Shown one piece after another: positions 19,899 through 28,372 of a DNA stretch of 64,000 nt; within the stretch, counting starts at the first letter, position 1, and each line of letters opens with the position of its first letter. The DNA comes from Roseovarius sp. MMSF_3281. GTDB lineage: Bacteria; Pseudomonadota; Alphaproteobacteria; Rhodobacterales; Rhodobacteraceae. Under the pieces are notes generated by a model. That model was not told where the DNA came from and ran no database searches. It worked only from the letters and a program-made list of their open reading frames with translations. The translations under genes and the position numbers were made by a program. The DNA is taken from assembly GCF_030733685.1 (NCBI RefSeq), contig NZ_JASHIM010000003.1:1-64000 (forward strand), given 5' to 3'.

Positions 19899-20193
19899 CG
19901 CGGGCTTTCAGCGCCTGCCCCCGGGAATGCCACAAGGCTCAACAAACTGACCCGGTCGGCGGGCCGCACCGCGACCTCGATCGAGACCCGGGGCAAAACC
20001 AGCTTATCGGGGGTTTCACCCCCGGACCCCCAGGGTATTTTCACCAAGAAAAAGCCCAAGGCCCTGCTTTGGGCGGCGGTTGCATCTGTCAGGCCGTCCA
20101 AGTCAACCCTTGGGTGCAAGGATAAAATTCGCCGTTTCCTTCCCGCGCGGTTTCGCGTTTAAATACCCGCGCAATTCCGGCAAGAGGTCAAAC
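19899..20193. other. intergenic region with repeat fragments
   Basis: 295 bases without a gene. It holds a GGGGGTTTCACCCCC hairpin (from about 20008), a CCCCCAGGGTATTTTC block resembling the livG-livF repeat arm, and at 20071-20100 a segment matching the left arm of the element downstream of rppH. A promoter for the following Lrp-like gene should be at the right end. Confidence 0.5.
20071..20100 (+). repeat. repeat fragment shared with 50078-50105
   Basis: GGCGGCGGTTGCATCTGTCA and the following GGCCGTCC match the element arm at 50078-50105 with three differences in 28 bases. The inverted partner arm present downstream of rppH is missing here, so this is a fragment or a separate end. Confidence 0.6.
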
Positions 20194-20430
20194 ATGCGCC
20201 CCGTTTACGTAAACATCCGCTGCAAGCCCGGCACCTCCTATCGTGTGGCCGAGGAAATCGCCCTTCGTGAAATCCATTCCGAGCTGTATTCCACCTCGGG
20301 GCCATTTGACCTTTTGCTCAAGCTTTACGTCCCCGACGGCGACGACGTGGGCAAGTATATCAACGAGAACCTGCTTGATATCGCAGGGATCGAACGCACC
20401 GAGACGACGCTGACCTTCAAGGCGTTCTGA
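20194..20430 (+). CDS. Lrp/AsnC ligand-binding domain protein without HTH
   Basis: A 78-residue stand-alone RAM (AsnC/Lrp effector-binding) domain: MRPVYVNIRCKPGTSYRVAE and YSTSGPFDLLLKLYVPDGDD are the beta-alpha-beta core, ending GIERTETTLTFKAF. The N-terminal helix-turn-helix of Lrp regulators is absent, so it cannot bind DNA by itself. It may sense amino acids or co-assemble with full-length Lrp proteins. The ATG at 20194 follows AAGAGG; the longer open frame upstream is non-coding. It ends 24 bases before livK, which suggests a functional link to amino-acid uptake. Confidence 0.85.
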   Translation: MRPVYVNIRCKPGTSYRVAEEIALREIHSELYSTSGPFDLLLKLYVPDGDDVGKYINENLLDIAGIERTETTLTFKAF

Positions 20431-20454
20431 AAAGCAAAAACAGGGAGATTGAAG

Positions 20455-21597
20455 ATGAAGATGAAAACGCTTTTTGCGGCAGGGTGTGCCGCGATGCTGG
20501 CCACGGCGGGCCTGGCCGACGACCACAAGGTCAAGGTCGGCATGATCACCACGCTTTCGGGCGGTGGCGCGGGCCTTGGTATCGACAGCCGCGATGGCTT
20601 TCTTCTGGCGGCCAAGCTTGCCGGGGCCGACAACCTTGAGATCATCGTCGAAGATGATCAGCGCAAACCCGACATCGCGGTCCAATTGGCCGACGAGATG
20701 ATCCAGTCGGAAAAAGTCGACGTGCTGACCGGTATCGTCTGGTCGAACCTGGCCATGGCCGTCGTGCCTGCGGCCACCGCGCAGGGGAAATTCTACCTGT
20801 CCACCAATGCCGCGCCCTCGATGCTGGCCGGCAAAGGATGCAATCCCAACTATTTCTCGGTGTCTTACCAGAACGACAACCTGCACGAAGCCGCCGGCGC
20901 CTACGTTAAGAACGAAGGCTATTCCAAACCCTTCATCCTTGCCCCCAACTATCCGGCAGGGCAAGACAGCCTGACAGGGTTCAAACGCCTCTACGGTGGC
21001 GAACTGGCCGGTGAAGTCTACACCAAGCTGGGCCAGACCGATTACGCCGCCGAACTTGCCCAGATTCGCGCCAGCGACGCCGATAGCATCTTCTTCTTCC
21101 TGCCCGGCGGTATGGGGATTTCCTTCCTCAAGCAATATGCCGATAGCGGTCTTGACCTGCCGGTGGTCGGCCCCGCCTTCAGCTTCGACCAAGGCATTTT
21201 GCAAGCCGTGGGCGACGCCGCCATGGGTGTCAAGAATACCAGCCAGTGGAACAAGGATATCGACAACACGGCCAACGCCACCTTCGTCAAGGAGTTCCAG
21301 GCCGAGTATGGCCGCCTGCCCTCGCTTTATGCCGCGCAAGGCTATGACACGGCGAACCTGCTGCTCTCGGCGATGGACAAGGCCGATGTCTCGGATGCCG
21401 ATGCCTTCCGCGCGGCCCTGAAAGAGGCCGATTTCGACAGTGTCCGTGGCGATTTCGCCTTCGCGGCCAACAATCACCCGGTTCAGGACATTTACGTCCG
21501 CGAAGTGATCAAGGAAGGCGAGGTTTTCACCAACAAGATCATCGGCACCGCGCTGGAGGATCACGCCAACGTCTATGTTGACGAGTGCGAGATGTAA
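20455..21597 (+). CDS. livK: branched-chain amino acid/amide ABC transporter, periplasmic binding protein
   Basis: A 380-residue periplasmic ligand-binding protein of the Leu/Ile/Val-type (Peripla_BP_6) family. The signal peptide MKMKTLFAAGCAAMLATAGLA is followed by mature DDHKVKVGMITTLSGGGAG. It delivers the ligand to the LivHM permease encoded downstream. The true ligand may be a branched-chain amino acid, an amide or an aromatic compound, since this family is broad. The start is the ATG at 20455 with AGGGAG upstream, not the in-frame TTG at 20449. A GC-rich hairpin lies between it and livH. Confidence 0.93.
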   Translation: MKMKTLFAAGCAAMLATAGLADDHKVKVGMITTLSGGGAGLGIDSRDGFLLAAKLAGADNLEIIVEDDQRKPDIAVQLADEMIQSEKVDVLTGIVWSNLAMAVVPAATAQGKFYLSTNAAPSMLAGKGCNPNYFSVSYQNDNLHEAAGAYVKNEGYSKPFILAPNYPAGQDSLTGFKRLYGGELAGEVYTKLGQTDYAAELAQIRASDADSIFFFLPGGMGISFLKQYADSGLDLPVVGPAFSFDQGILQAVGDAAMGVKNTSQWNKDIDNTANATFVKEFQAEYGRLPSLYAAQGYDTANLLLSAMDKADVSDADAFRAALKEADFDSVRGDFAFAANNHPVQDIYVREVIKEGEVFTNKIIGTALEDHANVYVDECEM

Positions 21598-21611
21598 GCC
21601 AAACGTCAAGA

Positions 21612-21638
21612 CCCGGGGCCTTTTCATGAGGGCCCGGG
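21612..21638 (+). promoter_or_regulatory. livK-livH intercistronic hairpin
   Basis: CCCGGGGCC (21612-21620) pairs with GGCCCGGG (21631-21638), eight pairs with one bulged G and a 10-base loop. In binding-protein-dependent transporters such hairpins often protect the binding-protein mRNA and lower expression of the downstream permease; here that is inferred. Confidence 0.6.
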
Positions 21639-21671
21639 GCACAAGCCCGGGACGCGACAGATCAGCCACCA

Positions 21672-22592
21672 ATGACAGCCATTCTTTTCATCGAACAGGT
21701 CCTCAACGGGCTTCAGTTCGGGGTCATGCTTTTCCTCATGGCCGCCGGGCTGACGCTTGTGTTCGGGGTCATGGGGCTGATCAATCTGGCGCATGGCTCG
21801 CTTTACATGGTGGGGGCTTTCGCCGCTGCCGCCGTGGCCGGGGCGACGGGCTCTTTCCTGTTGGCCTTGGCGGCGGCATTGGCCGCCTCTGCCGCCGCCG
21901 GGGCCTTGGTTGAATTGCTGGTCATCCGCAGGCTTTATGACCGCGACCACCTTGACCAAGTGCTGGCCACCTTCGCGCTGATCCTGATCTTTTCGGAAGG
22001 CACGCGCTGGGTATTCGGTTCGTTTCCGCTGTTCCTCGATATTCCCGACTACCTCTCCGGCCCGGTCACCCTGCCGGGCGGGATAGAATATCCGCTTTAC
22101 CGCCTGACCATCATCCTCACCGGGCTGATCATTGCCGCTGGCCTCTTCTGGCTCATTTCCCGCACACGGCTGGGGGTGCGCATCCGCGCCGGTGAGTCCG
22201 ATCGCCAGATGATCGCGGCACTTGGCGTCGATATCTCGAAACTCTACACGGTGGTCTTCGCCCTTGGCGCGGCATTGGCCGGGCTGGCCGGGGCCATGGT
22301 GGGGGCGATCCAGTCGGTGCAGGTCGGCATGGGAGAGCCCGTGCTGATCCTTGCCTTCGTGGTGATCGTGATCGGCGGGATCGGCTCGATCAAAGGGGCC
22401 CTCATCGGGGCCATTCTCGTCGGCCTGACCGATACGCTTGGCGGGCTTCTCCTGCCGGAACTCTTCAAACTCTTCATGGAGGCCTCGGCGGCCAGCACCA
22501 CGGGCTCGGCGCTGGCCTCGATGCTGATCTATATCCTCATGGCCTGCGTGCTGATCTGGAAACCCCAGGGGCTGTTCGGGGGGCAGGCATGA
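21672..22592 (+). CDS. livH: branched-chain amino acid/amide ABC permease LivH
   Basis: A 306-residue inner-membrane permease with eight to nine hydrophobic segments. The start MTAILFIEQVLNGLQFGVML and the block FGVMGLINLAHGSLYMVGAF (about 36-55) are the LivH signature; the EAA-like loop facing the ATPase is near RTRLGVRIRAGESDRQMIAA (about 170-189). It forms the translocation pore with LivM. Its stop overlaps the livM start by 4 bases (ATGA), so the two are translationally coupled. Confidence 0.95.
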   Translation: MTAILFIEQVLNGLQFGVMLFLMAAGLTLVFGVMGLINLAHGSLYMVGAFAAAAVAGATGSFLLALAAALAASAAAGALVELLVIRRLYDRDHLDQVLATFALILIFSEGTRWVFGSFPLFLDIPDYLSGPVTLPGGIEYPLYRLTIILTGLIIAAGLFWLISRTRLGVRIRAGESDRQMIAALGVDISKLYTVVFALGAALAGLAGAMVGAIQSVQVGMGEPVLILAFVVIVIGGIGSIKGALIGAILVGLTDTLGGLLLPELFKLFMEASAASTTGSALASMLIYILMACVLIWKPQGLFGGQA

Positions 22593-23572
22593 GCCGCGAA
22601 AACCTGATCAACGCCGCCCTCCTTCTGGGCCTTGCCATGGTGCCGCTTTACGCCTGGGCCATGGATGAGCCCTTTACCATCACGCTTGCCACCCGCGTGG
22701 CTATCCTCGCGCTGGCGGGCGTGGGTCTCAATATCGCGCTGGGGCTTGGCGGGCTGGTCAGCCTGGGGCATGCGGCGTTTTTCGGGGTCGGCGGTTATGC
22801 CATGGGCATCCTTGCCAGCCATGCGCAAAGCTATACCCCCCTGATGGAGGTGCCATTCCTGATCGAAGGCACCAAATCCATGCCGGTGATCTGGATCACC
22901 GCGCTTGCCGCCTCGGCCCTCGCTGCACTTCTCATTGGCGTGCTAAGCCTGCGCACTTCGGGCGTCTATTTCATCATGATCACGCTGGCCTTTGGGCAGA
23001 TGTTCTATTTCTTCGCCATAAGCTGGCCCGCTTACGGCGGTGAGGATGGGCTTTCGATCTATATCCGCAATGATTTTCCGGGGCTGAACACCCTCGACCC
23101 GATCCAGTTTTTCGGTATCTGCTTTGGCCTGCTGCTTCTCGCGCTCTGGCTCAACGCCCGACTGGCGCGCTCGCCCTTCGGGCTGGCGCTCAATGCCGCG
23201 CGCCAGAACGCACAGCGGGTGGAAACCGTGGGCCTCAGCCCCTTTCGCCTGCGGCTGGCGGCCTTTGTCATCTCGGGCGCGATCACCGGGCTGGCGGGCG
23301 CGCTTTTTGCCGATCTCAACCGCTTTGTCTCGCCCACCATGTTCAGCTGGCAAATGAGCGGCGAGATCATGGTTTTCATTATCCTGGGCGGGGTGGGCCG
23401 CCTCTATGGCCCGGTAGCGGGCGCCGCGCTCTTCATCACGCTGGAGCATTTCCTCGGAGGGCTGTCAGAGTTCTGGCACATCTACCTCGGCGCGCTTCTG
23501 CTGGGCGTGGTACTTTTCGCGCGCGGTGGCGTGATCGGCCTTTTGGCCGGACGCAAGGTGGCACATGACTGA
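22589..23572 (+). CDS. livM: branched-chain amino acid/amide ABC permease LivM
   Basis: A 327-residue membrane permease with about ten hydrophobic segments. The LivM landmarks are GLVSLGHAAFFGVGGYAMGI (about 54-73) and the cytoplasmic loop NARLARSPFGLALNAARQNA with AQRVETVGLSPFRLRLAAFV (about 188-228). The livG start overlaps its end by 8 bases. It works as a heterodimer with LivH. Confidence 0.95.
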   Translation: MSRENLINAALLLGLAMVPLYAWAMDEPFTITLATRVAILALAGVGLNIALGLGGLVSLGHAAFFGVGGYAMGILASHAQSYTPLMEVPFLIEGTKSMPVIWITALAASALAALLIGVLSLRTSGVYFIMITLAFGQMFYFFAISWPAYGGEDGLSIYIRNDFPGLNTLDPIQFFGICFGLLLLALWLNARLARSPFGLALNAARQNAQRVETVGLSPFRLRLAAFVISGAITGLAGALFADLNRFVSPTMFSWQMSGEIMVFIILGGVGRLYGPVAGAALFITLEHFLGGLSEFWHIYLGALLLGVVLFARGGVIGLLAGRKVAHD

Positions 23573-24314
23573 TCCGGTTCTCACCACCCATGGCATCACC
23601 AAGTCTTTCGGCGCGGTACAGGCCTCGCGCGGCATCTCGCTATCGCTGAACCCCGGCGAAATCCACGCCATCATCGGCCCCAACGGCGCAGGCAAATCCA
23701 CGCTCATCGCGCAAATCTGCGGCGGGCTTGCGCCGGATGCAGGCCGGGTGGAGTTTCTGGGCCAGGACGTAACCCCCCTGCCCACGCGCAAACGCGCCCA
23801 ACTGGGCCTTGCCCGGACCTTCCAGGTTTCCGCCTTGGCGATGGAGGATACCGTCCTGCAAAACGCCACGCTGGGGGCGCTGGGCGCACGCGGCGGGCCG
23901 CTGGGCCTTCTGCGAAACGCGCTCAGGGATCAGGGCCTGCGTGACAAGGCCATGACAGCGCTGGAACGCGTGGGTCTCGCCGGACAGGCCAGCACCGTGA
24001 CCGCCGAACTGTCCCATGGCCAACGCCGGCAACTGGAAGTCGCCGTCGCCCTCACCCTCTCGCCACGTGCTTTCATCATGGACGAGCCCATGGCCGGGAT
24101 GGGCACCGAAGGCTCCCACCGGATGACGGGCTTCCTGGATGAATTGCGCGCCGAGGCCCCGATCCTCCTGGTGGAACACGACATGGACGCGGTCTTTGCA
24201 CTGGCCGACCGGCTCAGCGTGCTGGTCTACGGCGAAATCATCGCCACCGGCACGGTCACGGAGATCCGCAACAATCCAGAGGTGCGCGCCGCCTACCTTG
24301 GAGACCCCGCATGA
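23565..24314 (+). CDS. livG: branched-chain amino acid/amide ABC transporter ATPase LivG
   Basis: A 249-residue ABC ATPase. Walker A is IIGPNGAGKST (about 36-46), the signature is ELSHGQRRQLEVA (about 146-158, an LSHGQ variant of LSGGQ), and Walker B is RAFIMDEPMAGM followed by the switch His in VEHDMDAVF. It forms a heterodimer with LivF and powers import. It is separated from livF by a 175-base spacer that holds a long hairpin, unusual because the other genes of the operon overlap. Confidence 0.94.
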   Translation: MTDPVLTTHGITKSFGAVQASRGISLSLNPGEIHAIIGPNGAGKSTLIAQICGGLAPDAGRVEFLGQDVTPLPTRKRAQLGLARTFQVSALAMEDTVLQNATLGALGARGGPLGLLRNALRDQGLRDKAMTALERVGLAGQASTVTAELSHGQRRQLEVAVALTLSPRAFIMDEPMAGMGTEGSHRMTGFLDELRAEAPILLVEHDMDAVFALADRLSVLVYGEIIATGTVTEIRNNPEVRAAYLGDPA

Positions 24315-24351
24315 CCCGGAATGCCCACCCCCATATCCAGTGGCCACTGTC

Positions 24352-24426
24352 GGATGCCTCCGGCGGGGATATTTGTGAAAAGAAGAAGACATGGGCCCTG
24401 CCCCCTTCTTCTTTTTCCAAATATCC
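24352..24426 (+). repeat. long hairpin between livG and livF
   Basis: Arms of 22 bases (24367-24388 and 24405-24426) pair at 20 positions around a 16-base loop; the left arm begins GGATATTTG and ends GAAGAAG. The left 39 bases (24352-24390) recur with one mismatch at 46701-46739 upstream of the ClC gene, so this is a dispersed repeat. It may reduce read-through into livF or be a processing site. Confidence 0.75.
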
Positions 24427-24489
24427 TGGGGGAGTCGCCCGCAGGGCGGCGGGGGCAACGCCCCCATCTCCAAAGGAAGGCTTGGGCAC

Positions 24490-25179
24490 ATGAGCTTGCT
24501 CACCCTGCAGGATGTCACGGCTTTCTATGGCCCCACGCAAGCGCTTTTCGGTGTTTCGCTGTCGCTGGCCGAGGGCGAGGTGCTGGCCCTCATGGGGCGC
24601 AACGGCATGGGCAAATCGACCACGGTGAAAACCATCTGCCGCATGCTGCCCGCGCAGGCGGGTCGGTTGGAATTTGACGGGACCGACCTCACCCACCTGC
24701 CCTCCTATCGCGCGGCGCGCTTGGGCATTGGCCTTGTCCCCGAAGGTCGCCGCGTCTTTCCCAACCTGACGGTCGAGGAAAACCTGATCGCCGCCGCGCG
24801 TCCGGGGCACTGGGACATGGCCCGGGTGACCGGCCTCTTTCCCCGCCTGGCCGAACGCCGCCGCCAGGCCGCGGCCACCCTTTCGGGAGGGGAGCAGCAA
24901 ATGCTGGCCATTGGCCGCGCCCTGATGACCAACCCGCGCCTTTTGATCCTCGACGAGGCGACAGAGGGGCTGGCCCCCATCGTCCGGCAAGAAATATGGG
25001 CTGCCATTGCCACCCTAAAACGCGAAACCGGCCTTGCGATCCTTCTGGTCGACAAATCCATTGCCGAGCTGGAACAGGTGGCCGATCGCGCGGTGATCCT
25101 GCAACGCGGCGAAACGGTCTGGACCGGCGGGTTCGATGCCCTCTCCGAGGACATCACAACCCGCTACATCGGCGTTTAA
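24490..25179 (+). CDS. livF: branched-chain amino acid/amide ABC transporter ATPase LivF
   Basis: A 229-residue ABC ATPase. Walker A is LMGRNGMGKST (about 34-44), the signature LSGGEQQMLAIGRALM (about 131-146), and Walker B LLILDEATEGLAP. The H-loop position reads VDKSIAELE, with Lys in place of the usual switch His, as in some LivF proteins. The ATG at 24490 has AAAGGA upstream; the open frame further 5' runs through the repeat. The TAA stop is part of the TA flank of a mobile element, and without the element the frame would also end in TAA. Confidence 0.94.
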   Translation: MSLLTLQDVTAFYGPTQALFGVSLSLAEGEVLALMGRNGMGKSTTVKTICRMLPAQAGRLEFDGTDLTHLPSYRAARLGIGLVPEGRRVFPNLTVEENLIAAARPGHWDMARVTGLFPRLAERRRQAAATLSGGEQQMLAIGRALMTNPRLLILDEATEGLAPIVRQEIWAAIATLKRETGLAILLVDKSIAELEQVADRAVILQRGETVWTGGFDALSEDITTRYIGV

Positions 25180-25282
25180 AGCGTTTCCAGGTATTATTGC
25201 ATCACCAATACCCTGCCAGGCCTGGGGCCTTCTCGGGATATTGGCGATGCACTTTGATTCAAGGTGAACTGGAGACGCTCTA
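25177..25282 (-). mobile_element. MITE-like palindromic repeat, 102-bp family, copy B
   Basis: A 102-bp element (25179-25280) with TA at 25177-25178 and 25281-25282, termini AAGCGTTTCCAG and CTGGAGACGCTC. It is the inverted copy of 2639-2740. It lies exactly between two converging genes: the left TA begins the livF stop (TAA) and the right TA begins the yghU stop (TAG on the minus strand). Excision leaving one TA would give a shared TTAA with both genes still stopping, so the target was most likely a stop-codon TA. Confidence 0.78.
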
Positions 25283-26149
25283 ACCCTCGCCGATCTTGTC
25301 CTGCGTTTTCGTGTCGAAATCGCTGGCCGCGTGGCGTTCGTGCAGTTGCTCATGCGGCTCGCCCATGGTGCGGTTCACCATCCGGCCCCGCTGCACCGGC
25401 GCGCGCGCATCCAGCCGCTCGGCCCATGCCTTGAGGTGGCTGTAGCTGTCGGCGTCAAGGAAGGTCGCCGCGTCGCCATATTGGCGGCCAAGCACAAGGT
25501 TTCCGTACCACGGCCAGATCGCCATATCGGCAATCGTGTAGTCACTGCCCGCGACGAACTCATGCTCGGCCAGTTGCTTGTCCAGTACGTCCATCTGCCG
25601 CTTCACCTCCATGGTGAACCGATCAATCGGATATTGCCATTTTTCCGGCGCGTAGTGATAGAAATGGCCAAAGCCGCCGCCAAGGTAAGGCGCGCTGCCC
25701 ATCTGCCAGAACAGCCAGTTCAGCACCTCGGTCCGTGCCGCACCGCTTGCGGGCAGGAAGGCACCGAATTTCTCGGCCAGGTGCAAAAGGATCGACCCGG
25801 ATTCGAAAACCCGCACCGGGGCATCGCCGCTTCGGTCCACCATGGCCGGGATCTTGGAGTTGGGGTTCGCCTCCACGAACCCGCTGCCGAACTGGTCGCC
25901 CTCGGTAATCCGAATGAGCCAGGCATCGTATTCCGCGTCATGGCCCGCCGCCAAAAGCTCTTCGAACATCACGGTCACCTTCACCCCGTTGGGCGTGCCC
26001 ATGGAATAAAGCTGAAACGGGTGTTCCCCCACGGGCAGTTCCGCGTCATGGGTGGCCCCCGAAACGGGCCGATTGATCGAGGCGAACCGCCCTCCCGAGG
26101 GCTCTTGCCATTGCCAGACCTTCGGCGGGGTATAGCTGTCATCACTCAT
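25280..26149 (-). CDS. yghU: YghU-type glutathione S-transferase/disulfide reductase
   Basis: A 289-residue GST-fold protein of the YghU group, which has disulfide-bond reductase and peroxidase activity with glutathione. The N-terminal extension (TPPKVWQWQEPSGGRFASIN) and SINRPVSGATHDAELPVGEH are characteristic, followed by FQLYSMGTPNGVKVTVMFEE, the glutathione site NPNSKIPAM and ESGSILLHLAEK, and the helical domain with GGGFGHFYHYAPEKWQYPID. Cytoplasmic. The stop codon falls in the flank of a MITE-like element. It is probably transcribed from its own promoter after the adh terminator. Confidence 0.92.
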   Translation of the reverse strand: MSDDSYTPPKVWQWQEPSGGRFASINRPVSGATHDAELPVGEHPFQLYSMGTPNGVKVTVMFEELLAAGHDAEYDAWLIRITEGDQFGSGFVEANPNSKIPAMVDRSGDAPVRVFESGSILLHLAEKFGAFLPASGAARTEVLNWLFWQMGSAPYLGGGFGHFYHYAPEKWQYPIDRFTMEVKRQMDVLDKQLAEHEFVAGSDYTIADMAIWPWYGNLVLGRQYGDAATFLDADSYSHLKAWAERLDARAPVQRGRMVNRTMGEPHEQLHERHAASDFDTKTQDKIGEG

Positions 26150-26240
26150 CGCGCGCTCCTATCCTGTCCTGTTTGTTCTAGAGGTAACCAAAGCGCACCG
26201 ATGCGCAAGGTGCGCGCCTGCACATATCCGTGTGCAGCAT

Positions 26241-26270
26241 AAAAAACGCGCCCGAGTTGCCCCGGGCGCG
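26241..26270 (-). terminator. intrinsic terminator of the formaldehyde dehydrogenase gene
   Basis: Stem arms CGCGCCCG (26247-26254) and CGGGCGCG (26263-26270) with an 8-base loop; on the minus strand six T residues follow (26246-26241). It lies 28 bases past the gene's stop codon. Confidence 0.9.
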
Positions 26271-26298
26271 CCTGCATAATGCTGTTTTCCAATGCGGC

Positions 26299-27411
26299 TT
26301 AGTACACCACGACCGAGCGGATCGATTCACCCGCGTGCATCATGTCGAAGCCCTTGTTGATATCCTCAAGGCCCATGGTGTGGGTGATCATCGGGTCGAT
26401 GTCGATCTTGCCGTCCATGTACCAATCGACGATCTTCGGCACATCGGTCCGGCCCCGCGCACCGCCAAAGGCCGTGCCTTTCCAGACCCGGCCGGTCACC
26501 AGTTGGAAGGGCCGCGTCGAAATCTCGGCACCAGCGGGCGCAACACCGATGATCACGCTTTCGCCCCAGCCCTTGTGCGCCGATTCCAGCGCCGTGCGCA
26601 TCACGCCCACGTTACCCGTGGCATCAAAGGTGTAATCACCGCCACCGCCGGTCACTTCCACCAGATGCGCCACCAGATCGCCGTCCACCTCATCGGGGTT
26701 GACGAAATGGGTCATGCCGAATTTCTCGGCCATCGGCTTTTTGCCGGGGTTGAGGTCAACGCCCACGATCTGATCGGCCCCCGCAAGGCGCAGGCCCTGA
26801 ATGACATTGAGGCCAATACCGCCCAGACCGAAAACAATCGCGGTCGATCCGATTTCCACCTTGGCGGTGTTGATCACCGCGCCGATGCCGGTGGTCACGC
26901 CACAACCGATATAGCAAATCTTGTCAAAGGGCGCGTCCTTGCGCACCTTGGCCAGCGCGATTTCCGGCAGGACAGTATGATTGGCGAACGTCGAACAGCC
27001 CATGTAGTGCAGGATCGGCGTACCATCCAGCATCGAAAACCGGCTGGTGCCATCGGGCATCAGGCCCTGCCCCTGGGTCGAGCGGATCGACTGGCAAAGG
27101 TTGGTCTTGGGGTTGAGGCAGTATTCGCACTCCCGGCATTCGGGCGTATAAAGCGGGATCACGTGATCGCCCACTTCCAGCGAGGTCACACCGGGGCCCA
27201 CTTCCACGACAACGCCCGCCCCCTCATGGCCAAGGATCGCCGGGAAAAGCCCCTCGGGGTCAGCCCCGGACAGGGTAAAGTCATCGGTGTGGCACAGGCC
27301 CGTTGCCTTGACCTCCACCAGAACTTCACCGGCCTTGGGGCCTTCAAGATTTACTTCCATGATCTCAAGCGGTTTGCCCGCTTCAACGGCAACGGCGGCT
27401 GTGGTGCGCAT
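26299..27411 (-). CDS. adhC: S-(hydroxymethyl)glutathione dehydrogenase (class III alcohol dehydrogenase)
   Basis: A 370-residue zinc, NAD-dependent dehydrogenase that oxidises S-hydroxymethylglutathione (formaldehyde detoxification) and can reduce S-nitrosoglutathione. Catalytic zinc ligands are in [11 protein letters not shown] (about 34-44) and GHEGAGVV (about 65-72). The structural zinc cluster is [17 protein letters not shown]. The NAD Rossmann motif is [13 protein letters not shown]. The ATG at 27411 has a clear GGAAGGA upstream; the longer open frame is not needed. Neighbouring yghU also uses glutathione. Confidence 0.96.
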   Translation of the reverse strand: MRTTAAVAVEAGKPLEIMEVNLEGPKAGEVLVEVKATGLCHTDDFTLSGADPEGLFPAILGHEGAGVVVEVGPGVTSLEVGDHVIPLYTPECRECEYCLNPKTNLCQSIRSTQGQGLMPDGTSRFSMLDGTPILHYMGCSTFANHTVLPEIALAKVRKDAPFDKICYIGCGVTTGIGAVINTAKVEIGSTAIVFGLGGIGLNVIQGLRLAGADQIVGVDLNPGKKPMAEKFGMTHFVNPDEVDGDLVAHLVEVTGGGGDYTFDATGNVGVMRTALESAHKGWGESVIIGVAPAGAEISTRPFQLVTGRVWKGTAFGGARGRTDVPKIVDWYMDGKIDIDPMITHTMGLEDINKGFDMMHAGESIRSVVVY

Positions 27412-27549
27412 AGGACGATCCTTCCGAATATGATTTGCCCTGACTTTGAGCGAAATGCCGCAGAGTTTCAACACGATGTGCGACACCTGCTTGCGCATGG
27501 CCGACGAATGACCAAATCCTTAGGCGAAGACACATCGGAGGGTAATGCC

Positions 27550-27822
27550 ATGCAGCGGCTTGTTTTTCTTGGGATCGGGGCAATCGCCCTTGCGGCCTGT
27601 CAACCTGATCGCGAAGCCGCGCCCGATACCGCCGAAAGCTGCGGTGCCGATGCGCTGCAACACCTCGTGGGCGAACCGCGCAGCGCCTTTGAAAGCCAGA
27701 ACATCGACGCGCCCACCCGCGTCTTGCCGCCCGGATCGGTCATGACAATGGATCACCGACTTGATCGTCTGAATATTGATCTGGATGAGGAAGGCCAGAT
27801 CACCCGCATCTGGTGCGGCTGA
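27550..27822 (+). CDS. I78-family peptidase inhibitor-like lipoprotein
   Basis: A 90-residue small lipoprotein: signal MQRLVFLGIGAIALAAC with lipobox LAAC (Cys17), then CGADALQHLVGEPRSAF and the C-terminal DRLNIDLDEEGQITRIWCG, the pattern of the I78 (potato-inhibitor-like) peptidase inhibitor family. Two conserved Cys (CGAD and WCG) could bridge. It may protect envelope proteins from proteases. The ATG at 27550 follows GGAGGGTAATGCC. Confidence 0.8.
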   Translation: MQRLVFLGIGAIALAACQPDREAAPDTAESCGADALQHLVGEPRSAFESQNIDAPTRVLPPGSVMTMDHRLDRLNIDLDEEGQITRIWCG

Positions 27823-28015
27823 TCGGCATGCGGGGACACGGCTCCAGTTAGGGACAGTCCCAATCTGGAGCAAATCAGGAACAACCGTATCCCCCCTGTC
27901 CGCCCGACGCATCCTTTCCGCGTGGCTTTCCCCCACCGCGGGGCCGAACGCCTTTTGCAGCCTATAACACATGAATTCCCTTGATTTACCGCCGCACCCG
28001 CGCAACTCTGGAGAT
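27823..28015. other. intergenic region with nested palindrome
   Basis: A nested inverted repeat sits at about 27841-27869: outer arms CTCCAG and CTGGAG enclose GGGACAGTCCC. It may terminate the inhibitor gene transcript, although no T-run follows. Confidence 0.45.
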
Positions 28016-28360
28016 ATGACATTCCAATCGCCCAGCCCCTTCCCCGCCAAGGGCGCACAGGATCAAGTGGCTTTCCATCGCACCGAACTCGCGGTGATCC
28101 TGTCGCTTTACGGTCGCATGGTCGCCGCCGGGGAATGGCGCGACTACGGTATCTCCTCGCTGCGCGACGTGGCCGTCTTCTCGGTTTTTCGTCGCACCGC
28201 CGAACACCCGCTTTACCGGATCGAAAAGCGCCCCAAGCTGCGCAACAAGCAGGGCCAATACGCGGTGATCGGGATGGATGGCCAAATCCTCAAACGCGGG
28301 CATGACCTCAAAACCGTGCTGCGCGTCCTTGAACGCAAGCTGATCCGCGCCATCGACTGA
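28016..28360 (+). CDS. DUF2794 family protein
   Basis: A 114-residue cytoplasmic protein of the DUF2794 family, restricted largely to alphaproteobacteria and without a known function. Conserved blocks are VAFHRTELAVILSLYGRMVA, AGEWRDYGISSLRDVAVFSV and FRRTAEHPLYRIEKRP. The ATG at 28016 has TGGAG upstream; an ATG at 27971 would add 15 residues. It converges on the GMC oxidoreductase gene. Confidence 0.82.
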   Translation: MTFQSPSPFPAKGAQDQVAFHRTELAVILSLYGRMVAAGEWRDYGISSLRDVAVFSVFRRTAEHPLYRIEKRPKLRNKQGQYAVIGMDGQILKRGHDLKTVLRVLERKLIRAID

Positions 28361-28372
28361 CGCGCCGGCAGC

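Noticed and set aside
20188..21672. 494-codon minus ORF opposite livK
   Set aside because: Antisense shadow of the periplasmic binding protein.
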